From positions 1-8,840 of the forward strand of contig JACETJ010000042.1 of the NCBI GenBank assembly GCA_013911345.1: a stretch of DNA of 8,840 nucleotides, in the 5' to 3' direction. Below, one piece after another: positions 1 through 5,337 of this stretch. Numbering within the stretch: position 1 is the stretch's first letter; each line of letters starts with the position of its first letter. The notes beneath the pieces were generated by a model. The model saw nothing but the letters and a program-made list of their open reading frames with translations, had not been told where the DNA came from and ran no database searches. This DNA comes from Congregibacter sp. Lineage in GTDB: Bacteria; Pseudomonadota; Gammaproteobacteria; Pseudomonadales; Halieaceae. The position numbers were made by a program, and so were the translations under genes.

Positions 1-611
1 GCTTTAACGTTTTCAATAAATCTTGTCTTGTTCACCCCCGACATCGAGAACATAACGGAGGCACCGATCATGTCTTCCTTGGCTTGCTTCAATGTGATCG
101 CACCTGCGCGGTGCGCGACATCGGCATCGCCCGTGGCGTCAATGACTCGCTCGGCCAGAATTGCTTCGCGGCCTGCTTTGCTCTCGACGATGGCGCCTTT
201 GATGACATCGTCCTCCATAATCGGGGCAACAAACAGTCGGTGCAGCATGGGCGTGATACCGGCTTCCTCCACCAGCGTGTCGGCCACCCACTTAAAGGCT
301 TCACCATCGATGGCGTGGCTGTCCGACTGAGGCTCCTTTACTGCGGCACCCATATCCCGGGCGCGCGTTTCAAATTCGATCCCGACACCCTCGGTATCGA
401 CCGTCTGCTCGTGGCGATACCAGGCAAAGCCTTCTACCCCCACCGCAGTGATGTTGCCCCCGAAGCAGCCAAATCGTTCCAATAAGGTCACCTGACTCCC
501 CGCGCGGGCAGCACCGAGTGCGGCGGCCAAGCCACCGGGGCCTGACCCCACGACCAGCACCTCGGTTTGATGAATAACAGGGATCTCTCTGGCGGGCTCA
601 TGAATAGGCAT
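1..611 (-). CDS. FAD-dependent oxidoreductase (FAD_oxidored-like), N-terminal 203 residues, cut by window edge
   Basis: A continuous open frame reads leftward from ATG at 611 to the window edge; the C-terminus is outside. The protein begins MPIHEPAREI and shows a dinucleotide-binding Rossmann fold: the GxGxxG glycines are G22, G24 and G27 in VVGSGPGG, with the acidic residue that binds the ribose of FAD at E45 (VTLLER). A CFGGN stretch (49-53) follows, and a second FAD contact motif of the ATGDADVA type lies at 159-166. This pattern fits the FAD_oxidored family of flavin-dependent dehydrogenases, which act in the cytoplasm; the substrate cannot be told. The start is supported by a GAAGAG ribosome-binding site (619-624 on the plus strand as CTCTTC) and by an in-frame TAA just upstream. 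It is divergent from the alcohol dehydrogenase cassette, so it may serve the same pathway, but this is inference. Family call is strong, function open. Confidence 0.88.
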   Translation of the reverse strand, partial: MPIHEPAREIPVIHQTEVLVVGSGPGGLAAALGAARAGSQVTLLERFGCFGGNITAVGVEGFAWYRHEQTVDTEGVGIEFETRARDMGAAVKEPQSDSHAIDGEAFKWVADTLVEEAGITPMLHRLFVAPIMEDDVIKGAIVESKAGREAILAERVIDATGDADVAHRAGAITLKQAKEDMIGASVMFSMSGVNKTRFIENVK

Positions 612-630
612 TGGCTTACTCTTCAGAGGT

Positions 631-741
631 GTGTTGAGTGATATCGACGTGCTTGGCGCTGGCATTGGCGTTGGTGGCGCGGCCAGCGCGCTTCAATGTT
701 ATGACAAAACGGACTCTGTGCGGGCGTTAGTCGATGTCTAA
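631..741 (+). pseudogene. Possible remnant of a flavoprotein N-terminus (orphan Rossmann-like frame)
   Basis: A 36-codon frame opens with GTG at 631 and ends at TAA 739-741. Residues 4-21 read DIDVLGAGIGVGGAASAL, which has the hydrophobic strand, GxGxxG turn and Ala-rich helix start of an FAD/NAD-binding Rossmann fold. After that the similarity stops, and the same frame meets another stop soon after. A functional protein this short is unlikely, so it is best read as a decayed fragment of a second FAD-dependent enzyme, or as a chance match in GC-rich Gly/Ala codons. An AGAGGT sequence directly abuts the GTG, too close for a good ribosome-binding site. Confidence 0.3.
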
Positions 742-804
742 AAACAGGCAATTACAGCAACAGCAGTATCCAAACACTCCTGACTTCACCGCGACCCCCA
801 GCCT

Positions 805-835
805 TTGCGAAGACAGATGGCTCCGGTGTTATATT
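805..835 (+). promoter_or_regulatory. Weak sigma70-like promoter candidate for the dehydrogenase-enolase operon
   Basis: TTGCGA at 805-810 matches four of six bases of the -35 consensus and TATATT at 830-835 resembles a -10 box. The 19-base spacer is longer than ideal. Transcription from here would give a leader of roughly 90 bases before the TTG start at 933. It is the best match I found by eye in the intergenic region, not a firm call. Confidence 0.25.
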
Positions 836-920
836 TCGACGAGTGTGGCTTCGAGTCACAGGTTTTGCCTGAGCCTTGCCTAGGATGTTGCCGCAAAAGA
901 TGCTCAGCTTCAGCGGCCTT

Positions 921-924
921 GAGG
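921..924 (+). promoter_or_regulatory. Ribosome-binding site fixing the TTG start of the alcohol dehydrogenase
   Basis: GAGG at 921-924 lies eight bases before TTG at 933. It supports that start over the in-frame ATGs at 885 and 900, which lack a comparable site. The protein then begins MKAAV, the usual opening of zinc-dependent medium-chain dehydrogenases. Confidence 0.6.
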
Positions 925-932
925 AAAAGAAA

Positions 933-2015
933 TTGAAAGCAGCGGTGTGTCGTGAAGTTGGCCAACCACTCTCTATCGAGGAGGTGGCCATTGCTGAGCC
1001 TGAGTGGGGTGAAGTGAAGGTAAAGCTGATCGCCTGTGCTATCTGCCACAGTGACATTATGTTCATTGATGGCCATTGGGAGGGAGCGCTTCCAGCAGTT
1101 TATGGGCATGAGGCGTCTGGTGTTGTTGAGTCAGTAGGTCCGGGCGTGACTAATATCTGTGTTGGAGACCATGTGGTAGTCACGCTCATTCGGTCCTGTG
1201 GAGACTGCCACTATTGCTCGCGTTCGCTAGAAACCCAATGTGAGAAAACGTTCTCGCTCGATGAGAACAGCCCGCTATCAGATCCTGCGGGAGCCACCAT
1301 TGGGCAAGGGCTGAATGCCGGTGCCTTTGCCGAGTATGTCGTTGTGGAAGAGAGTCAGGTATGTGGTATTCCGCGGGAGTTGCCGCTGGATGTTGCATCC
1401 ATGTTGGGCTGCGGGGTGCTGACAGGGTTTGGCGCAGTTGCGCATACGGCAGACCTCCCGCCAGGTAGCACTGTCGCTGTCATCGGCTGTGGTGGCGTTG
1501 GCATCAACAGTATTCAGGCAGCAGCGTTCAAAGGTGCGCAATGTGTGATTGCTATTGATGTCGTGGACGAAAAGTTAGGAAAAACCCACCTTTTTGGTGC
1601 GACGCACGCGTTAAACAGCAGCGCTCAGACCTTCACCGAGGATGTGCTCGCGGTGACCGAGGGCCGCGGCCCAGACTTTGTCTTCGTCACCGTGGGTGCC
1701 AGATCCGCGATCATGCAAGGAATGCAAATACTCTCCAAGGCCGGCACTCTGGTCATCGTGGGTATGCCTGCATCAGAGGTTTTATTGGAATACGACCCCG
1801 GCGAGTTGGCGTCAAAGGGACAGTCTATAGTGGGATCAAAAATGGGCTCCAGCTCGGTCAGTCGCGACATTCCTCTATTGGTAAATTTGTATCAGGAAGG
1901 CATCCTCAAGCTCGACGAGTTGATCAGTGGGCGCTACGCCTTGCATGACATTAACGAGGCCATTGATTCGGTGAGGCGAGGAGAGGCTTTTCGCAACGTG
2001 GTGATGTTTCAGTGA
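933..2015 (+). CDS. Zinc-dependent medium-chain alcohol dehydrogenase (MDR superfamily)
   Basis: A 360-residue cytosolic NAD(P)-dependent alcohol dehydrogenase; the family interconverts an alcohol and its aldehyde or ketone. The N-terminal GroES-like domain carries the catalytic-zinc ligands Cys38 (in CAICHSD) and His59-Glu60 (GHEASG), with the third ligand Cys160 in LGCGVLTGFGA. The structural-zinc lobe is complete: Cys89, Cys92, Cys95 and Cys103 in the classic C-x2-C-x2-C-x7-C spacing. The Rossmann domain has the GCGGVG turn at 185-190, and Asp209 at the end of the second strand argues for NAD rather than NADP. The overall pattern resembles the class III-like Zn-ADH branch. The TTG start at 933 was chosen for its ribosome-binding site and the family-typical MKAAV opening; longer in-frame starts exist at 876, 885 and 900. 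Its stop overlaps the start of the enolase-family gene, so the two are surely co-expressed. The substrate is unknown. Confidence 0.93.
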   Translation: MKAAVCREVGQPLSIEEVAIAEPEWGEVKVKLIACAICHSDIMFIDGHWEGALPAVYGHEASGVVESVGPGVTNICVGDHVVVTLIRSCGDCHYCSRSLETQCEKTFSLDENSPLSDPAGATIGQGLNAGAFAEYVVVEESQVCGIPRELPLDVASMLGCGVLTGFGAVAHTADLPPGSTVAVIGCGGVGINSIQAAAFKGAQCVIAIDVVDEKLGKTHLFGATHALNSSAQTFTEDVLAVTEGRGPDFVFVTVGARSAIMQGMQILSKAGTLVIVGMPASEVLLEYDPGELASKGQSIVGSKMGSSSVSRDIPLLVNLYQEGILKLDELISGRYALHDINEAIDSVRRGEAFRNVVMFQ

Positions 2016-3220
2016 TCATCAAAGACTTTGAGACCTTCGTGGTCGGTAATCCCCCTCCGAGATTTGGCGGGCGTTATTTCATCTTTGTAAAGTTGGTGAC
2101 CGATAGCGGGGTAGTCGGTTACGGCGAGGCTTATTGCGCGACATTCGGGGCAAAGACTGTGGAGGCGATGCTCCGAGATACTGCCGAGCGATTTGTCGTG
2201 GGCCGCGACCCGTTTCATATCGAAGCGCTGTGGCGCGGCATTTATGGCGCTGGATACAACCTCAGACCCGATGTCTCTCTAATGGCCGTTCTCTCTGCAA
2301 TAGAGATGGCGTGTTGGGACATCATCGGTAAAGAGTGCGGCAAGCCCGTATATGAATTATTGGGGGGGCAGGTCCACGAAAAGCTCAGGACCTACACGTA
2401 TATCTACCCAGACCAGGGTGACGTCTATCCCGATGAGGACGATGCGGAGCATGTTTACGTCAATCCGGAGCGCGCTGCAGAGCGCGCATTGCGTTATGTA
2501 GAGCAGGGGTTTACTGCGCTCAAATTTGATCCGGCGGGTGCGTACACCGTTTTTGACGGGGGCATGCCTACGGGGAGTGAACTCGACCGCTCAGAGGCAT
2601 TCATGAGAACCCTTCGTGAGGCGGTAGGATCCGAGGTGGATCTGTTGTTTGGCACTCACGGTCAATTCACCCCTGCCGGTGCGATACGTCTCGCTCAGCG
2701 CATCGCGCCGTATGACCCGCTATGGCTCGAGGAGCCTGTCCCACCCGAAAATGCTGCAGAGATGGCTGTGGTAGCGAGAGCAACGTCGATCCCCGTGGCA
2801 ACGGGAGAGCGACTCTGTACAAAGTATGAATTTGCTCGTGTGCTGGATGAGGGCGCTGCCGCAATTTTGCAATTGAATCTGGGCCGTGTCGGAGGACTGT
2901 TAGAGGCCAAGAAGATTGCTGCGCTGGCTGAGGTCAAGTATGCGCAGATTGCGCCGCATCTCTACTGCGGACCAATAGTGGGCGCGGCTAATATCCAACT
3001 TGCCACCTGCTCACCGAACTTTCTGATACTTGAGGGCATTGAGACATGGGACGGATTCCATGCCGCACTTCTCGATAAGCCAGTGAATTGGCAGAACGGC
3101 TATGTCATTCCCTCAACTGAGCCTGGCTTGGGTGTTACGCTGAATGAGGCGGTGGCTCGGGAGCACCCGTATGAGGGCGACGACCTGCACCTCGAGATGT
3201 TGACCGAGCCTGTGCGCTGA
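2012..3220 (+). CDS. Mandelate racemase/muconate lactonizing enzyme-like enolase superfamily protein
   Basis: A 402-residue enolase-superfamily enzyme: N-terminal capping domain (about 1-125, with GYGEAY at 36-41 and AIEMACWDIIGK at 96-107) and a TIM barrel to about 370. Family enzymes abstract a proton alpha to a carboxylate with Mg2+ and act as sugar-acid dehydratases, racemases or cycloisomerases. Visible active-site elements are K171 in KFDP, H216 in FGTHGQ, E240 (EEP), E266 (TGER) and H316 (APHLYCGP). Oddly, Gly214 sits where the first metal-binding Asp is normally found and Asn289 (QLNLGRVGG) where the Asp of the His-Asp dyad is expected, so it is either a divergent subfamily or uses different ligands. 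It is nearest in style to galactonate-dehydratase-like members, but I would not assign that activity. Its GTG start overlaps the dehydrogenase stop by four bases and has no close ribosome-binding site, pointing to translational coupling. Confidence 0.9.
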   Translation: MIIKDFETFVVGNPPPRFGGRYFIFVKLVTDSGVVGYGEAYCATFGAKTVEAMLRDTAERFVVGRDPFHIEALWRGIYGAGYNLRPDVSLMAVLSAIEMACWDIIGKECGKPVYELLGGQVHEKLRTYTYIYPDQGDVYPDEDDAEHVYVNPERAAERALRYVEQGFTALKFDPAGAYTVFDGGMPTGSELDRSEAFMRTLREAVGSEVDLLFGTHGQFTPAGAIRLAQRIAPYDPLWLEEPVPPENAAEMAVVARATSIPVATGERLCTKYEFARVLDEGAAAILQLNLGRVGGLLEAKKIAALAEVKYAQIAPHLYCGPIVGAANIQLATCSPNFLILEGIETWDGFHAALLDKPVNWQNGYVIPSTEPGLGVTLNEAVAREHPYEGDDLHLEMLTEPVR

Positions 3221-3238
3221 GACGGTCCTGGCTGTTGT

Positions 3239-5245
3239 TTACCGGTAATGGGTCAGGGCTTCGCCTAAAGCAAGCTCCAATGGCTGCAAAAACCTAGCGA
3301 AGCTTTGCCACTGATCGACACCTGACTGGTAAATAGGCTGACGGACCTGCTCAGAACTCGGTGTTCTGACCGCCCGGTCGGTTTTGTGAAAGTCGATACA
3401 CGCTTGCTCAAATGGCAGGTCGCAAAAATCAAGGATCCGACGCACCTGCCCCTCGAGATCGTCGATCACGTCCTCGTGCTGAACCCGCAGTATCCGTCCC
3501 GGTAGCACCGTTTCCCAATGCGCCATGATATCGACGTACGCTCTGTAGTAGCGGCCGATCTCGTTCAGGCCGTAGGTGAACTCCTGCCCTTCAGCAAATA
3601 ACTGTTTGAAGCCACTGAAGCAGCAGGCCATGGGGTGTCGGCGCGCATCGATGATACGTGCCTTCGGCAGTATCAATTGGATGAGGGGGATGTGCCTGAA
3701 ATTATTTGGCATCTTGTCGACAAAGAAGCGTCCCTGCTGGCGGTGCTGCAGTGTGTCAGCAATATAACTTTCACCCAGTTGGGAAGCCTGGGAGGGTTCT
3801 AATTCCGCGAGTATAGAGGGATAGCGCGATTCTCCGCGATGGTGGTTGCGTCCACCGAGCCGATTAGCTGTGCCAATGATGTTGGCCAGCTCCATGGTGC
3901 CATCGACCTCGGAATGCGATGCCAGTATCTGCTCAAGGAGCGTGGAGCCCGCACGTGGCAGCCCGACGATAAAAATAGGCGCTGAGCTCTCACAGCCCGT
4001 ATCGGCCCGCTCACTGAAGAACGGCTGACCAAAGAGTGCTTTCTGAGTCAGGAGTTCTTCTTCCAGTTTATCGGCGTCATAGCCGCACTCAGCTTGTTTG
4101 AGCGCATTACCCCGCTCGTAAAAAGCGAACGCCTCGTCGAACTGCTGCCGGTCTTCCAACGCTTTGCCGAGTGCGAAGCAGAGATGGATTCTGTCTGTCG
4201 AATCCACCTCAGGGGAAGATTCTTGCGCAGTCATCTGCTGAATTTCTTCCTCGGAGAATCGATAGGTTTTGAGGTTGGCGAGGCTCCAGTAAGCGTCACC
4301 ATAATCCGGCTGGCATCGATACGCTCTCTGGTACGAGGTGACCGCGTCTGAAGCGAGGCCGCTGGTTTTTTGCGCATGACCCTGCGCGACCAACACCCTG
4401 GGTAAGTCCCCGTTTTTCGCGAGTACCTGGTCATAGATGTAGAGGGCCTCCTCGAAGTTGCCAACGGCCTGCTGCTCGGCGGCTAGTGTGACCTCATACA
4501 GCAGGTTCTGTGGATCGCTGTGGTGCAGCTCACGCGCTTGATCCAGTGCCGTGTTGAATTTTTGGCGCTTGTGGAGCACCTGCACGTAATCGAGACGCGC
4601 TCGATGATAGTCGGGATAAAACTCGACACAGGATTCCAGGAGAAATTCCGCATCGTCGAGAATCTGCAGCTTGCTACCGATCTCGGCCAGCAACCGCATC
4701 GCTTCTCTGTGATGGGGTTCTTTCTTAAGGAAGGCCCTGCAAATCTGCTCGGCGACATACAATTTATTTTCATGCAGCAAACTGCTTACTGTGCGCAGTT
4801 CCACCGGCATACTTTCCAGCCATCGAATATGATTGCCTGCGTCCTCAGCCTTGTCGGTGCTGCCCAGGTAGCGATACCGGCCCAGCAATGCCTGCCAGCT
4901 CGACATCAGTGCAGGGTTGAGTTTGACCGCTTTCTCGAAAGCCACAGTTGCGCCTTCAGCATCTTTATTGGCCGCGAGATTGTGGCCGTACTCTTGGTAC
5001 GCCCTGCCATATTGCGGGTGTTTGCTTAGGAGCCTGTCTAGCACCTTAATGGCGGCCGTTGATTCGCCAGTCTGACGCTCACAGACCGCCAAGTAGTACA
5101 GGCCCTCTCGATGATCCGGATATCGCTCAAGAATGGCGTGAAGCGGCGCGCGAGCGGCAGGCACGTCACCTGCTTGTAGGCTGAGCTTTGCTTCTTGTAT
5201 CAGCGTTTCTGAAGAATCTTCCATGACGTTACCCAGTGATGTCAT
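3239..5245 (-). CDS. Tetratricopeptide-repeat sulfotransferase
   Basis: A 668-residue two-part protein. Residues from about 12 to 385 are degenerate TPR helices (for example AAIKVLDRLLSKHPQYGRAY, EEALYIYDQVLAKNGDLPRV and DEAFAFYERGN), a protein-binding scaffold. Residues from about 422 to the end form a PAPS-dependent sulfotransferase domain (Sulfotransfer_3-like). The 5'-phosphosulfate loop is VGLPRAGSTLLEQ at 427-439, DKMPNNF lies at 510-516, and the 3'-phosphate-binding segment RRHPMACCFSGF is at 535-546. The family transfers sulfate from PAPS to a hydroxyl or amine; the acceptor here is unknown. There is no signal peptide or membrane segment, so it should be cytosolic. Start is uncertain: ATG at 5245 and ATG at 5224 are both in frame and neither has a good ribosome-binding site. 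The gene lies just past the receptor's terminator, 29 bases from its T-run. Confidence 0.9.
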   Translation of the reverse strand: MTSLGNVMEDSSETLIQEAKLSLQAGDVPAARAPLHAILERYPDHREGLYYLAVCERQTGESTAAIKVLDRLLSKHPQYGRAYQEYGHNLAANKDAEGATVAFEKAVKLNPALMSSWQALLGRYRYLGSTDKAEDAGNHIRWLESMPVELRTVSSLLHENKLYVAEQICRAFLKKEPHHREAMRLLAEIGSKLQILDDAEFLLESCVEFYPDYHRARLDYVQVLHKRQKFNTALDQARELHHSDPQNLLYEVTLAAEQQAVGNFEEALYIYDQVLAKNGDLPRVLVAQGHAQKTSGLASDAVTSYQRAYRCQPDYGDAYWSLANLKTYRFSEEEIQQMTAQESSPEVDSTDRIHLCFALGKALEDRQQFDEAFAFYERGNALKQAECGYDADKLEEELLTQKALFGQPFFSERADTGCESSAPIFIVGLPRAGSTLLEQILASHSEVDGTMELANIIGTANRLGGRNHHRGESRYPSILAELEPSQASQLGESYIADTLQHRQQGRFFVDKMPNNFRHIPLIQLILPKARIIDARRHPMACCFSGFKQLFAEGQEFTYGLNEIGRYYRAYVDIMAHWETVLPGRILRVQHEDVIDDLEGQVRRILDFCDLPFEQACIDFHKTDRAVRTPSSEQVRQPIYQSGVDQWQSFARFLQPLELALGEALTHYR

Positions 5246-5273
5246 GCACTAGCGGCTAATTTACCGACGATAC

Positions 5274-5303
5274 AAAAAAAGGCGTTCCATAGGGAACGCC
5301 TTT
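5274..5303 (-). terminator. Rho-independent terminator after the TonB-dependent receptor gene
   Basis: AAAGGCGTTCC at 5278-5288 and GGAACGCCTTT at 5293-5303 form a perfect 11-bp stem with a four-base loop. Read leftward, the stem is followed by a run of seven T (plus-strand A at 5274-5280), whereas the rightward side has only three T. It therefore acts on the receptor transcript, whose stop codon lies 34 bases upstream. It also stands between the receptor and the sulfotransferase start. Confidence 0.88.
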
Positions 5304-5337
5304 CTGTGTTGATGCCATATCTAAAACACAAGGAACC

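Larger units (their letters stand above)
612..932. other. Divergent intergenic region between flavoprotein and alcohol dehydrogenase
   Basis: These 321 bases separate two divergently transcribed genes and should hold both promoters. I see no intact gene. The contents I can point to are a short frame with a flavoprotein-like N-terminus (631-741) and a weak rightward promoter candidate (805-835), both listed separately. I found no convincing leftward promoter for the flavoprotein gene and no clear operator palindrome. Open frames running leftward through 752-1109 overlap the dehydrogenase gene and have no recognisable motif, so I do not call them. Confidence 0.6.

Noticed and set aside
84..485. 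Rightward open frame of 133 codons opposite the flavoprotein gene
   Set aside because: It lies antisense to a frame with clear FAD-binding motifs and shows no domain or ribosome-binding site of its own.
876..932. Longer N-terminus for the alcohol dehydrogenase from TTG 876 or ATG 885/900
   Set aside because: No good ribosome-binding site in front of these starts, and the extra residues precede the usual MKAAV opening of the family.
2362..2368. Run of seven G in the enolase-family gene as a possible frameshift site
   Set aside because: The frame continues unbroken through LLGGQ with family-typical sequence on both sides, so no shift is needed.
3221..3238. Search for a bidirectional terminator between the converging enolase-family and sulfotransferase genes
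   Set aside because: The 18-base gap contains no inverted repeat or T-run; termination must occur within the opposing genes or by Rho.
4520..5029. Rightward open frame of 169 codons inside the sulfotransferase gene
   Set aside because: Fully antisense to the TPR region; its translation shows no recognisable fold and no start signal.
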